From contig CAJSYZ010000001.1 in NCBI GenBank assembly GCA_910574455.1, forward strand, positions 4,881,424-4,945,423: 64,000 nt of DNA, read 5' to 3'. Below are positions 1 to 10,936 of this stretch, one piece after another. Numbering within the stretch: position 1 is the first letter of the stretch; each line of letters opens with the position of its first letter. Origin of the DNA: Trichaptum fuscoviolaceum. Taxonomy: Eukaryota > Basidiomycota > Agaricomycetes > Hymenochaetales > Trichaptaceae. A program made the position numbers and the translations under genes. Below the pieces are notes generated by a model that worked only from the letters and a program-made list of their open reading frames with translations, made no database searches and was not told the DNA's origin.

Positions 1-514
1 CATTTCCGTCTTTTCTGACAGTTGTTCTTAACTATCAGAGTAATTGTAGATTATTAGCACACTAAGGTCTGGGTGAGTTCATGAAACATGTGAGGCCTAC
101 GTTGTACTTTGCCTTGAACCTTGTAATATCTTCCGATAAGAGTGCCGACAACTCTGGGAGTTAGCAGCTTCAGCATGACATTTATTGGATGTTTACATTT
201 CTTAGGACGTACTTCCGTGGTGGATTTAGTTCAGTTCCATCATTGTTTGCATGATGAGGTGGTGGTTAATGTAAACTTGAAGGAGGCTTATGCATTAAAC
301 TCTTATTTTCTTCGAAAAAAATTCCCGCGATATTGCATTTTGTAACTTGAAAGGAAGTTGTGGCACGCCGCGACAGCCTGAGCCTTCTGTGGTCACCGTG
401 ACTCTCTTCAACTTCAATGACCGTTCTCTTCGTAAGGCATTCTCAGATCTTTTGAGCCTACTTCGGTGACAGTAGTCAACGATGTCAGGTGGCTCATTCT
501 TAGATTACGGCTAA
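1..514. other. No gene recognised at the left edge
   Basis: I see no convincing gene here. The only open frame of note (142-345, +) has no recognisable motif. The stretch precedes the first decayed PUS4 fragment, so it may be the end of an insertion that removed the first part of that copy, but nothing in it was identified. Confidence 0.4.
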
Positions 515-900
515 ACGTGTCTCGTGAAACCGCCAGAACGCCTAGGGAAAGGCTTTGGGAAAGACGAGGGTGAAAACGAGGGGCGCAAATGAGATATCTT
601 GGTGTGGACTTTGACTAATGAGTGACAATAGATCCATTGGCAGATGGCTTGTTTGGTGAGTTAAGAAAAAACTGAGATGCACATAGCTTATTGTTTACAC
701 TGGTCAGTTGTTGCTGGCAATGACGCACCAAAGAAACTCTCAGAGTACTTGTATTGTGTAAGGTACGCTTTCTGAGGCTTACTCACAAGCTGTCTTATGC
801 ATTTGCAACACAATAGGAATACCGTACGTCATAGCATCTGCCTCGCTCGAAGAACTTCGACATCGGGGTCAAGTAGGTCTGACATTTGTCCGTTCCTATG
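515..900 (+). pseudogene. Decayed PUS4/TruB fragment, unit 0 of the F-box/PUS4 array
   Basis: This resembles the middle of the intact PUS4 gene at 20280-20600, introns included. The conserved segment around the TruB catalytic motif survives as IDPLADGLFG (intact copy LDPLADGVL). It is followed by a recognisable first intron, an exon-2 remnant with the same NSQS-type shadow reading, a second intron and the start of exon 3 (GAATACCGTACG against GAATATCGCACG). Stops and frameshifts make it non-coding. It begins near CTCGTGAAA, about where the unit-1 copy is broken by KDZ-1, so the first part of exon 1 is missing. It lies just downstream of F-box gene 1 in the same relation seen at 18031-18400 and F-box gene 2, which makes it a remnant of a tandemly repeated two-gene unit. 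Confidence 0.75.
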
Positions 901-1164
901 GCGCATGTTCGACTCTCTGGAACCGGAACTGCAGCAGGATGCAGAGGAGTGATACTTCGATGGGAACTTCAAAAAATTGGATGGACAACATCATGAAGGA
1001 GAACGCGGTACGTTACGAAGCATTTTTCAAGAGTCAAAGTTTGATGTACATATTTGAAAGACTAATAGTCAACTTGCGAAACGACAAGGAGTGTCATTCC
1101 TAAGAATTAGTAGATGAATGGTGCATTGCCTATCGCGAAGGTTGACATTAAGTTGCCAAACGTA

Positions 1165-2580
1165 TTAATGTCCATCATCCCGAAAGCTAAAAACGAGACC
1201 TTGACGCTGGCAATCTTTAATACATTTGTAAAGCTGATGTCTTTTCCAGTGCTCTTCCTTGATATCCGGCAAGACTATTTTGCGTAGCTTCCTTGGAGCT
1301 GTGATGCTATGCGTAGTCATCAACGCTCTGGATCTCGAGGTCGTGGAAAGACGACTCTTTGGCGCCTCCCATCGAGAACGTATCATGTCCTCCGTAGCGG
1401 TCCATAATTGAACGGATTCCTCGAATGACATCTCTTTGATGTCAAGTGTGACCTCCTCCATCAAAGGACATGTGCCCTTCTCTCCTCCGCTGAAAAGGAC
1501 GAGCGCCCTCATGATTTCTGGATCGAGCATGATTCGCAGCTTCTTGACGTTCGGGAGTAGCTTCAGGATACGGATGAGAGGGGCCCCCTTGTATGAGGGC
1601 TCGTTATTGATCAGGTAGAACTCCTCGAGGGGGGGTCGGGATGCAGCTAAAAACGCTTCAAGACTAGGCTCTATGTCGTCGGACTTTCGCACTGTGACAG
1701 TAAAACTTTGAAGGTTCGGAATCCGCGCATATTCGAAGAATTCACGAAGCATGTGAGAGACTGCCCCATCGCCGGCTGCCACTTTTAAAGATTCGATGGA
1801 CGCAAATTGCCTTCCTTTAACATTTGCTGGAATGATAGAATCAAAGTGCGAGTAGCCAGCAGCGCTGAAGTTCAGCGACTCCAACGCGGGGCACGACTTA
1901 AGGATTTGGAATAGAGCTTCATGACTGCAAGAACTGAAGTGCAAATGTTTCAGAGTAGATGTTTCGATATCGTCCGGATTATATTTGAAGAGCACGGAGC
2001 TCTTGAGTTCCAAAGATTGAAGACGCGACACGACCTTCCAGAACGTTTTGTCTAGATTTTTTCGAAGATATCCATCATCTTTGAAAGATTGTAAGGATAA
2101 GTGATGCAATGAAGGTAGTGCATTGAACAAAAACTCCAATGCATGGTCACAAAGCGTCTGTGGCATTGTGAGAGTGATGCCTTTTATCCGATCACTTTGA
2201 CTAGCAAGTTCGTGGAATATCACTTCGGTAGTGGGCCAGCTGACGACAGCTTTGGGGGCTGCGAACCTGAGATCTATGTCGTCTTCTGCGCAGTCGATCT
2301 TAATGTAGAAATCAGCGCTTCCGCTCCTCTGGAGAAACGCCTGGAGTATTGGGAGTGCATACTCGAGCGTGGTCTCATCAGATGCGCAGCGCAGGTTTAA
2401 GCGCGCCCATAGACGACGTGTTGAGAGCGAAACAAATCTCCAGTGTCGACAAACATGGCTGACGGTCAACGGTACCTCCTTCATTCGAATTCGAGCTAAG
2501 CCATCCACTGGCAAACATTCCAAGAAAATGTCTGATAAAAGCTCTACCACAAGAGACTGAGCAGTCGAAGTGAAGGCCAT
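1165..2580 (-). CDS. F-box/LRR-like protein 1
   Basis: A single uninterrupted frame encodes about 471 residues. The N-terminus carries an F-box-like segment (VELLSDIFLECLP...VPLTVSHVCRHWR) of the kind greatly expanded in Agaricomycetes, where F-box proteins recruit substrates to SCF ubiquitin ligases. The rest shows irregular leucine-rich stretches such as LPSLHHLSLQ and LKLLPNVKKLRI, consistent with a degenerate LRR substrate-binding region; no substrate can be inferred. The frame stays open to 2697, but I choose the methionine at 2580 (MAFTSTAQ) because it aligns with the start of the paralogue at 18505-19926 (MAVSSVAQ). The region upstream (2581-2775) is a shared promoter with a PUS4 copy on the opposite strand. 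No truncation or frameshift is seen, so it may be expressed, although its PUS4 neighbours are decayed. Confidence 0.8.
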   Translation of the reverse strand: MAFTSTAQSLVVELLSDIFLECLPVDGLARIRMKEVPLTVSHVCRHWRFVSLSTRRLWARLNLRCASDETTLEYALPILQAFLQRSGSADFYIKIDCAEDDIDLRFAAPKAVVSWPTTEVIFHELASQSDRIKGITLTMPQTLCDHALEFLFNALPSLHHLSLQSFKDDGYLRKNLDKTFWKVVSRLQSLELKSSVLFKYNPDDIETSTLKHLHFSSCSHEALFQILKSCPALESLNFSAAGYSHFDSIIPANVKGRQFASIESLKVAAGDGAVSHMLREFFEYARIPNLQSFTVTVRKSDDIEPSLEAFLAASRPPLEEFYLINNEPSYKGAPLIRILKLLPNVKKLRIMLDPEIMRALVLFSGGEKGTCPLMEEVTLDIKEMSFEESVQLWTATEDMIRSRWEAPKSRLSTTSRSRALMTTHSITAPRKLRKIVLPDIKEEHWKRHQLYKCIKDCQRQGLVFSFRDDGH

Positions 2581-2775
2581 AAGAAAGTTCCAGTTTTTCT
2601 GGTGTAGAGGTTGTGGTAGCACAAAGGGCCCGGGGTCTTTTCGGCAAGCAAGCGAGAAGTCGTCGTTGAATTGTGGTCTTATCAGAAAATTTCCCACGAT
2701 TTCAAGTTCCTTTGCCAGTGCATTCGTATTCAGATTATCAACATTGTCTTCACGTCTCTGACGCGCTTGTCGACA

Positions 2776-2893
2776 ATGCCCAAGATCTTTTTCCCTCAGC
2801 TATTATTATCTGAGCTGTTTGGTGTCGGTAAGCCTTCTGCGCTTACTTCAATGGCAGGGCAGTCATCAACGACGTCAACGAAAACCGGGCTCG
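2776..2893 (+). pseudogene. 5' fragment of a decayed PUS4 copy, cut off by KDZ-1
   Basis: ATGCCCAAGATC here matches the start of the intact gene at 20108 (ATGCCCAAGGTC). Similarity runs through the region encoding LFGV.KPS.LTSMA, with small indels that break the frame and an apparent deletion before the region of the CCCGTG codons. It stops exactly at the KDZ-1 target duplication GGGCTCG (2887-2893). The gene resumes after the element at 18031. The region upstream is the divergent promoter shared with F-box gene 1, as in the intact pair 18505-21628. Confidence 0.85.
2887..2893. repeat. KDZ-1 target-site duplication, left copy
   Basis: GGGCTCG directly precedes the element and recurs directly after it at 18031-18037. 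Removing the element plus one copy restores continuous similarity to PUS4 exon 1 across the junction, which supports it as a real 7-bp target duplication. Confidence 0.8.
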
Positions 2894-2902
2894 CAGGCAC
2901 CT

Positions 2903-2978
2903 CAGCTCATAAGTTGTATCGTAATCTGTCATTACAGTGTATCCGATTCATTTCCTTATTTGGACTTGTATCCGATTC
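2903..2978. repeat. KDZ-1 left terminal inverted repeat
   Basis: 76 bp identical to the reverse complement of 17946-18021. It begins CAGCTCATAAGTTGTATCG and contains two copies of TGTATCCGATTC, the motif also found in the subterminal arrays. It is the likely transposase recognition region (inference). Confidence 0.95.
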
Positions 2979-3285
2979 ACACATACGATGCATTTCCATA
3001 TAAAGAGATTTATTATGTCAGGTTATGTCATAGTTTAGTATTTACAGAACGAATTGGATTGCGTTATACATCAGTAGTCGTGAGAATTATAAGACAAAAG
3101 AGACAGAGTCGTGTCGTAAGGTAGATCATAAAAGTAAAAGGTAAAAAGGATTACTATTAGCTTAAGTTAACAACAATGTCATTAGAGGCACGAACGTTAT
3201 ATATCCAAATAGAGAGTTATTGCATAAAGATAACTATAAGTCGTACTTGATTCAGTAATAGTACAGTAAGATACAGACCAGGGAC

Positions 3286-3435
3286 TCACGAAAATATGAG
3301 ACAGAGGACAGGCTCGACTTGCAGCGGGTATCTAACTTGTATCGGACACTTGTAAGGAAACAAGCATATGGACTTGGAAAAGAATAAGACTAGATACTTA
3401 CAAGTGATGTCGAAGCTCATCATTGACCATGAGAT
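3286..3435. other. Left subterminal spacer of KDZ-1
   Basis: Sequence between the left inverted repeat and the 16-bp array. Overlapping antisense frames here and in the array (3286-3727) come from the repeat and are not genes. Nothing else was recognised between 2979 and 3435. Confidence 0.5.
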
Positions 3436-3437
3436 GA

Positions 3438-3682
3438 GTTCGATACCAAGTGCATCGTATACCAAGTGAATCGGATACCAGGTGAATCGTATACCAAGTG
3501 CATCGTATACCAAGTGAATCCAGGTGCATCGTATACCACGTGAATCGGATACCAGGTGCAACAGATACCAAGTGAATCGGATACCAGGTGCAACGGATAC
3601 CAACGGAATCGTATGCTAGATGCAACGGATACCAACGGAATCGTATGCTAGATGCATCGGATACCAGGTGCATCGGACACTC
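3438..3682. repeat. 16-bp subterminal tandem repeat array of KDZ-1
   Basis: About 15 tandem copies of a 16-bp unit of the form ATCGGATACCAGGTGA / ATCGTATACCAAGTGC, with one shortened unit near 3519. The core TCGGATAC is shared with the terminal inverted repeats and with the right subterminal region (17815-17960). Subterminal repeats of this kind usually serve as multiple transposase-binding sites, which is the inferred role. The unit is divisible neither by 3 nor by a codon pattern, so open frames across it are accidental. Confidence 0.85.
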
Positions 3683-3772
3683 AAGCCGCGGTAGATGTAT
3701 CTGCAGCAGCTTGAGTGTTCGATGCAAGTATACGATACATATTCTGCAAAGAAGCGGATTAAATATTGAAGT

Positions 3773-6700
3773 TTAGACACGAAAAAAAAAACTTACCTGC
3801 GGTTCTTTAACCTCTGGTGTCTCATTGGCGTTCCACGTCAGTCCAAGACCTTCATGGATGGCCCACGCATCATAGCATGCAATCCTGTACGAGATTTCCT
3901 TGCTGGCCGCAAAAGATGCTCTGCCGGGATTCCCGTCCAGGGCTGCCGTTTCTGACAACGAATTCCAAGCCCTGGCGAAGGCACAGAACCCTCGCACAAG
4001 TCTCTTAAGTTCCTCTTCCAACAGGTCAACCTCCTCTCTCCATCGATCGCGTGCAGCCCATTGTCGATACCATTGCACACGATCGTCTACAGGGGTTATT
4101 AGAAAGGCTTGTAATCTATACGACTAATAAAACCTTCTCACCTTCTTTCTCCCATTGAAGAATCGAGGAATTCGAAGAAGTCCCCCCACTTCCAGACACG
4201 GTCCAAATCCACCCAATTTCCTTCGCACAAAATTCTGCAGGCTCCAAATTATCTGGTCGATACATATCTTCCTCGGTGAGTTGTCGAAACGTGTCAGCCG
4301 AAGACTGCAGACCCAGACATAGCAAGGCACTATAGACTGTGTCGTACTCGCTCTTCCAGAACAGCTTCATTTTCCGCGCCTCCGAGTAAGCCTTCCCAGT
4401 ACGAGTCTTCGTAGATCGAATGCCACCATGCTTCTTCGCCTTATGGTTATGCTGCGCCATAAGCCTAAGGGCCGTGCGCAAGTTCCCTATGACATCGAAG
4501 GCCTCGCCCTGTCTGAGCTTCAGTTCTGTCGCGGCGTGATGTTCAAGCGCGTACTTGAGGCGGTCCTCTGTCTTGAAGTCCGAAGGCAGGCGTAATCGGA
4601 TGTCTTCGACAGCATCTGCTACTTCCTCTTCGTCGAGATAAGATTGAAGACCAGGACAGATATCATATAAGTGCGCTCGCCATTTCAAGATGTCGTGGCG
4701 TAATGAAGAGGCTGATACCGGAATGTCGTCAGACAAAAAGGTCACATTTCCTTTCATAATGCGTCTACGCAATCAAGATTGAGTATGAAGCACAAATGAG
4801 AATACAAGGAACTTACTGTCTTTGTTGTAGCTTTATGCCTGCCGCAATTATAAGTGGCATACGACTGGCCTCTTCATCAAAACCATCCGGACTTTGATCT
4901 ACCAAAGAGATCGTCATTGCGTTTAACTGGTCTTCGAGAGAGAGGGCTTCATGTTTATTAGTTAATGAATGGCCATATAATAGTCAGTAGTACGCGTACC
5001 TGCGTTCTGCGATTTGAAGGGGCTGTCTACTTCACCAGACGCAGTCCGATTCCATTCGGTACCCCGTTTCACCCATTCATCGACCACCTTATCCGTGTAA
5101 CGAGTCCTAAGTGTTGCATCCGTTGCATCGAACTTCAATCCAAGGTTTTCTGCTCGCTTTCGAGTGCGAGGGTACTTCTTCTCTACCATCATAGCTTTGT
5201 GTAGAACAGTTAGTAAAGTGTACTTGAAATAGTAACCGATAACATACCGTGTTGTAGAAGCTTCGTCTTATTCCAGTCATTAATGACATCGTCCAACGTG
5301 TCGCATCGATGCCCCGGATTCATTTGCTTTGTGCTCCCCGCAACTTGATTGGCCTCCGCCCAAAATCTCTCCGCCTCTTCGCCATCCGTTCTTCCGACCC
5401 CGCGAGTGTAATATAAACTGTGGCAATACTGGCACGTGTCGACATGGGTCTGTCCATGCATTTTGCCAATGACGTCCATCAAGGAAAGTAGAGGTCGCTC
5501 CGGGAATTGGATAGCCCACCTCTGACGGAGATTCACGATGTACATGCACATAATGTCATATGCAAGACATCTTTCCTCAATGTCATCCGTATTTTGAAGA
5601 GCGCCGCATAAGCTATAGTCACCGCACACAAATCTTCGAAGCAATTAGTCTACAATGAACGTGACGGGTATTGGACCACTCACTTTTCCCCTCGAACGAG
5701 GTTCGTTGCGCTATCAGGACGCACGAGTCCGTGTCGACAAAATACCATCATGACCCCCGTCACTACCTGGCCCTTATATTTCAGAGAATTCCAATTCTCG
5801 ATGGCAGCAAACTTTCGACATTTCCCTTTCTGTGTACGAAAAGACATCAGTATATGTAGAGTTAGAATTAGTGGACGACGCACTTCAATTTTAATATTGT
5901 AATGCTTCTTCATATGTTCTTCCATGGGTTGACGCGCTCTAAAATACCCTCGACCGTTCCACAGTGAAGGGTCGTTCAAGTTGTTCTTTTTCTCCAAATT
6001 GATTAGCTTGAAGTTTCCGTCCATTGCGAGGAAAATTGTTCTCAGATGTCTGTCGCATAAGTTAGTACATAGTATATATCAGAATCTAATTACTTACTTT
6101 TGAGAATCCGGACCTCGCAGCCTCGCATAAAGGCGATCTGACACATTGGATATTGGCCATTTCGACGACTGCGCGTCAGCCATGTTCACGTTAGGCACTG
6201 GACATGCTAAACAAACGTCTGCGAACGAGCCGCGGGGTCGGCAAGTCATCAGATCGTCCAGGCCCATAAACTGCCCGCTTTCCCTTTCCGCCGCCAGGAA
6301 TCGCCATAGGCGCATAAGCCGAATGAAATGCTGCGAAAGGTGCTACATGCAGTGAAGTCAGAATCAACTTGCGCACAAATACAAATACAAATGAAATTCT
6401 CACCGAATACTTGATTCTCGTGTCCTCCGATGTCATGCGCAATACCGCCTTCATGAAGTCGTGAGCGGACTTGCGCGATGCGTTCGTATGGACATGAAAA
6501 TCCTTCAAGCACCGGAAAGTGACCACGGTCTCGGGATTCACAGTCGTGTACGGGAACAACCGACCTCGGATGAGCTGCAGGACATGAGAGTTGACTCCCA
6601 TATTGTCCGAGCATTCGCAAAACATGACCACAATTTCATGCACCCCATTCGTATCTATCGCAGTCAACTTCTTGCCCGCAGCATTGCCCGCAGCGACCGG

Positions 6701-7407
6701 ACAAGGAAGACCGCCATGCCCGAGGAAAATACGCTTCCCTATGGTACTCAGGTCCACCTTGCGGAAGCATTGACCTGTCCACACCTCGCCCCAGTGAAGC
6801 GGCTCATAAGGATGAGTCTCCAATAGGCAGGGCGCGCATACAGGCGGGTGCTGAGGACAGTCATGGCATCGGAATAGCCGACGCCCGCCTCTATTGCACG
6901 AACACGCGATACCAATGTCAGGAGGACGTTCATAATGCAGGATAGCATCTTGAATGTCCCGCTGCATGGCCAGAAACTGCAGCAGATGATATTGTGCTGT
7001 CTAAGAATTGTCAGTTTTGTAGATTGCAGTACGTTCGCAGAGTGGCTTACCTGGTCACGTCGCTCCTCCTCTGCCTCAGCAGTGTCCACATTGTCCAACT
7101 CCTCATCTTCCTCCTCCTCCTCTTCACTATCGAGTCGTTGTCTCTTGGCTGCATCGGTTTGTAAGAACTCGTGGGTCGTCGTCGTCGTCGTCGTGTCCGC
7201 GTTCGCGTCGATTACTGTGGATGTATTTTGTTGTCGCAGTAGAGTTGGGACGATATGTTGCTGTTGCGACACGAAAAATGGGCTGCCTGGAGTTTTGGCG
7301 TCCTGAAGGATTCGCAGACGCGTTCTGGAAGGCCTGTCGTTGCTGCCGTTGCTCGCAGAGTCTCGAAACCGGTCTCTGAGGCTCGACCTCTTTTTTTTGT
7401 CGTCCAT
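3773..7407 (-). CDS. KDZ transposase with CxC2 cysteine cluster
   Basis: A multi-exon gene of roughly 1000 residues that catalyses movement of KDZ-1. Exon 1 (7407-7051, start MDDKKKRSS) is a basic then acidic leader with a poly-Glu run. Exon 2 (7000-6404) holds the CxC2-type zinc cluster at about residues 152-178 (CSCN, CHDC, CAPC), which marks KDZ transposases. Exon 3 begins at 6342 (HLSQHFIRLMRLWRFL, then VCLACPVPN). The RNase H-like core follows: LAMDGNFKL near 6020; CRHGLVRPDSA near 5720; YDIMCMYIVNLRQRW, HVDTCQYCHS, GRTDGEEAERFWAEAN and STKQMNPGHRCDTLDD at 5640-5270. The C-terminal helical part runs through 5190-4960, 4772-4130 and 4078-3773. Introns are about 45-60 bp. No in-frame stop is required, so it looks intact. 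It is divergent from the SPT5-like gene across 7408-8169. Borders of the middle exons are approximate. Confidence 0.9.
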
Positions 7408-8169
7408 CACTGTTTCCCAATACCAAACTGCTCTTCTTGTCGTCTCGGTCACTGAGATTTCCGACTCTTTTTCCTTTCGTTTCAGAACAAATTGCACAGA
7501 ATACTCTACGAAATTTCAAGTCTGCCAAAGAACGGAACAAGTTTATTAGACTGGCAGTTATTGTACATTAATTTCTATCTAATTCTAAGTCACTTCAAAC
7601 CCAGACAAAAGGAACAACGCCGTCAAGGCGATCAAGCCATAGGAGTCGGGGAGGGGAGGGGAGTCGTAGGGCTCGTAGAGGAACGAGAGCAAGAAGGAAA
7701 TTCGGCCCTTTGGCTTCCGCCAGTCTTGAAGTGTTACTTTTTTGGGGGTATTTCGGGTAGGCTTTTTGGCGTCGAGGCTCGGTAACTCGGTAAGGACGTT
7801 GTGCTACCGATCTACCGAGGGCGTATTCCGCCCTCGACGCCAATAAGCCTACCCGAAATACCCCCAAAAAAGTAACACTTCAAGACCCTTTGCAGCGTAT
7901 TGTGGGAAATTTTCTTTCTACCCGTCCCATTATCTTCCCTTTGCGTACGACGTCGTCTCGGTCGTCCCCACTTTCATTATTTAGATAGTACTCTGTCCCC
8001 ACTTTCATTAATTAGATAGCAAAGTGATCTTGGACTTAATTGTAAATTATAACTAATTATTTGAAAGAAAAAAAAGCGAGTGACGTTCGCATTCTTTTAA
8101 CGATTAAAAGTTATTAAAGTGAGACGAAATGAGAAGAGAGTAATGATGAAGAAGTAACTAATAATGGTC
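7408..8169. promoter_or_regulatory. Divergent promoter between transposase and SPT5-like gene
   Basis: A 762-bp intergenic region flanked by two start codons facing away from each other. It contains the large palindrome at 7723-7886 and a tandem pair of 25-bp repeats (GTCCCCACTTTCATTA.TTAGATAG at 7964 and 7995), followed by AT-rich sequence. Coordinated expression of both genes is inferred from the layout alone. Confidence 0.55.
7723..7886. repeat. Palindrome with 55-bp arms (foldback/MITE-like)
   Basis: The left arm 7723-7777 and right arm 7832-7886 are reverse complements with a single mismatch (TTTT against TTAT), around a 54-bp loop. The arms contain TTTTTTGGGGGTATTTCGGG and its complement. 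No clear target duplication flanks it. It sits in the divergent promoter of the KDZ-1 transposase. It could be a nested MITE, a structured promoter element, or a source of double-stranded RNA if transcribed. Confidence 0.85.
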
Positions 8170-10936
8170 ATGAAACAGATGAGGTCGCTCGATGTAAGGG
8201 ACGCGGCTCGTGTCTTCATTGACGACGCAGCCATCGAAGATGGGAGGGAGGACGAGGAAGACGAAGAGGATGGTGAAGATGGTGAGTAAAGGCAACAGAA
8301 ATGTTAGAACATACACTCATTGTATGCGCATAGATTTCCTAGTGGACGAGCCGGAGCAGCGTACCTCTGCCTCCTCTTTCGACATAGCGCAGTTCCTGCG
8401 CGACCAGGCCGCCGATCTGGAGCAGGACGAGGCTGCGGACGCTATCGCACGCCGTTTCCGGGAGCGGGCTCGAGGTGACTCCTTGGCGTCTGTCCAAGCG
8501 AACGAGAGGGCTGGACGCCAAGTGCCCGGTGTTCAGTCCGTCTCCTACGAATTTCTGGGCAATACGAGGGTCGTCGACGAGCGCATGAGGGAAGAATACG
8601 ATGGGTTAAAGCCCATGTGGATATTACCGACCTTCGTAAGTGAGTCTACTTTATCGGAGTGAAATAAACTAATACATTGACAGTATCATCAAGAGAAGGC
8701 GTATGTAGAGAGGGTCAACACCTGCCTTCCATCTGGCGCGCGTGCCTTCTCTATTCCCGGTCTGAGCGGACGCATATATGCGTACGCACATACGCGCATC
8801 GACGTCGAGAAGGCATGCGCTAGTGCTGGCATCGTAGGGATTATGACCGGCAAAATGAAGTTGGTACCGGAAGAAGATAGGCGAGCGGTCTGGGACCTAA
8901 TGCGTCGTAGACAGGCCATTCCTGTCGTGGAGCGCGACTCCTTCGTGCGCATGCGATCAGGCCAGTATAAGGGTGACATCGCATACGTGCCCTTGGCTGC
9001 CAACTCTACACTCCCTCCGATGACACATGAGGATCTCCGCCCGTTGGCGGACCACGACATCGTGAAGGACGACTTACTCGTGTTGTGGCTGGTGCCTCGT
9101 CTGGACTTGGACTTCACTACGAAGCCGAAGCCCTTGCTCTCCGATTACCAAGTTCGTGCAGCTAAGCGGCGGCGCATTGAAGGGAAAGGGAAGGCGGATG
9201 TAGTGAAACGGCCAGAGGCCACGCCATTCGACCCTAAAAACGTACAGGATTGTCTTCGCCGTCAGCAGTTAGTCGACGATCCGGAATACGCGCTGGTGGA
9301 GGAAAGCGAGGGGAAGTGGACGTTTTTGGGCAGAACGTTTGAACACGGGTTCGAGAGACTGCACGTATTCGGCATACATGCAGTGAAGCCTATTCTTCGA
9401 CCTTCGCCGGAGGAGGTGGCTCCATATATCGGCGTCAGCCAAACCGCGATCCGTGTCACGAATGGCGCATATACTCGAGTAGGAGATCGTGTCCGTACCA
9501 AAAAAAATAGTACCGGCACAATCATATCGTCGTCTACGTCGACGTTCACCGTTCGGCTCGATTGGGATACCGATGGCAAGGCTCTTGAGGAGGTGGAGGC
9601 CGGTGACTTCGAACGGTTGTTCGAGATGGGTGAGTGGGTGACAATCAGGCTGGGTCCGGAGGCTGGGCGATCAGGGGCAGTTGGGGCTATCGACGGGCCG
9701 TACTTGACGGTGGCTAACCGTGATGTCAGGCAAATGGTACGTATTGTATATCCAATGCAATAGATTACAGTTCTAATATTCAATGTAGATCTATGACATC
9801 CATCACGGACTTGTCGAGAGATCGGCAGCACCCATTCAGTACCCGTCGAGTCGTCGACTCCGCACCGAGGCCGAGTTAACGGCAGAAAGTCGAAAGTACG
9901 CGCGCACGTGGGGACTGGCGGATGACGACGAATTGATGAGATCCTTCGTCGACAAAGACGTGTATGTTCTGGAGGGCTCGGGAAAGGGTCGCATTGGACG
10001 TGCGATTGGCGTTGGGTCGAAGTCGGCGACTGTGGTATTCGACGGGAGTCAGGTGAAGCATAAGGTGCAGTTAAGGGATGCCGTGAATCTGTGAGTTTCA
10101 ATAGAGCGTCTCATATATGCGCTATGATTTGTGCTGACGACGTTTGTGTAGGGAGTCCATGCTGTACCTCGACGCATCCGAGCCCAGTCCGGCCTGTCTG
10201 CAAGCGACTGAGGTTGCCAGTGTCTTCCTGGCAAATCGCGATACGGAGACGGAAGCACCGGTCACTTTGAAGGAGGCGTTTGAGAACGTTGTCGTCCCTG
10301 CACCACCTAGACAAGAAGTCCCAGGTGAGTTCCTGCTATGTAAGACGTACGAAATGAAGTACTAACAAAAGATTATTAGACCCAGATACGTCGGCGGTAT
10401 GGCTTTGGGCGCACACCTTGCTGCCCATTCTACGGCAATACAAGGTCTTTGCCACTGTCGTATCCCCCAAGAACGGTGCAGTTGCGGGTCAAGCATGTTG
10501 GACGCTTCCCGAGCTAGCGCCGCATATGAGGTCAACCGCCGAAGGACCGGACCACGTCGCGTTTAGCGCGCCTATGAAGTTCAATTGCAAGAACGGCAGG
10601 AAGGATGCGGACTTCGACGCCAGTCCGACTTCGATTGACGTCCATCGACCGGGCATCAAAAGCATGGCGTATGTAGTGCGTGGTGAGCACAGGAAGCAGC
10701 TAGTCAAGATCACGGAGATCGTCCGCAATAAGGGCGTCATCACTGGATTCAAGGCAAAGCGGGATCCTTTCGTAGGGAGAGCACCGACAATCTTCGTCAA
10801 GGTTAACGAAGTGACGAAGGTCGAGGAGGTACCCGAGGAGCAGCACGCGGAGAGATCTATCGCAAGACTCCCCGAGAACGAGCTCGACCCTGATCCCAAG
10901 CTCCTGAGGTTCATCGACTATTACCCGAACTACTGA
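8170..10936 (+). CDS. SPT5-like KOW protein (KDZ-1 cargo)
   Basis: Six exons keep frame throughout: 8170-8281, 8334-8635, 8684-9736, 9789-10090, 10152-10324 and 10380-10936, giving 832 residues. The layout follows the transcription elongation factor SPT5. It starts with the RDAARVFID leader and an acidic stretch. An NGN-like part follows, with YHQEKAYVERV, then GIVGIMTGKMKLVP. Several KOW-type segments come next: DSFVRMRSGQYKGDIAYV, ARVGDRV-like, and GEWVTIRLGPEAGRSGAVG. SPT5 binds RNA polymerase II with SPT4. Whether this transposon-borne copy does so is unknown; it may help transcribe the element or tie integration to active chromatin (inference). It is divergent from the transposase and open throughout. 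It is shorter than cellular SPT5 and ends in FIDYYPNY rather than a long repetitive tail. Confidence 0.82.

Noticed and set aside
2581..2697. N-terminal extension of F-box protein 1 (39 residues)
   Set aside because: It lies upstream of the start that aligns with the paralogue, reads through promoter sequence, and is not conserved in protein 2.
3438..3682. CRISPR-like regular repeats
   Set aside because: The repeats are contiguous without unique spacers, the unit is 16 bp, and the DNA is fungal. It is a subterminal minisatellite.
3286..3727. Three overlapping minus-strand open frames with repeated TWY/WYP-type text
   Set aside because: They are produced by the 16-bp tandem array inside the KDZ-1 left end. 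The frame changes along the array and there is no splice or start context.
6935..7306. Plus-strand frame with a long Ser run and a Val run
   Set aside because: It is the antisense of the acidic leader (poly-Glu) and Thr run of the KDZ transposase.
9262..10101. 279-residue minus-strand frame
   Set aside because: It is antisense to exons 3-4 of the SPT5-like gene and spans its intron. It has no motifs.
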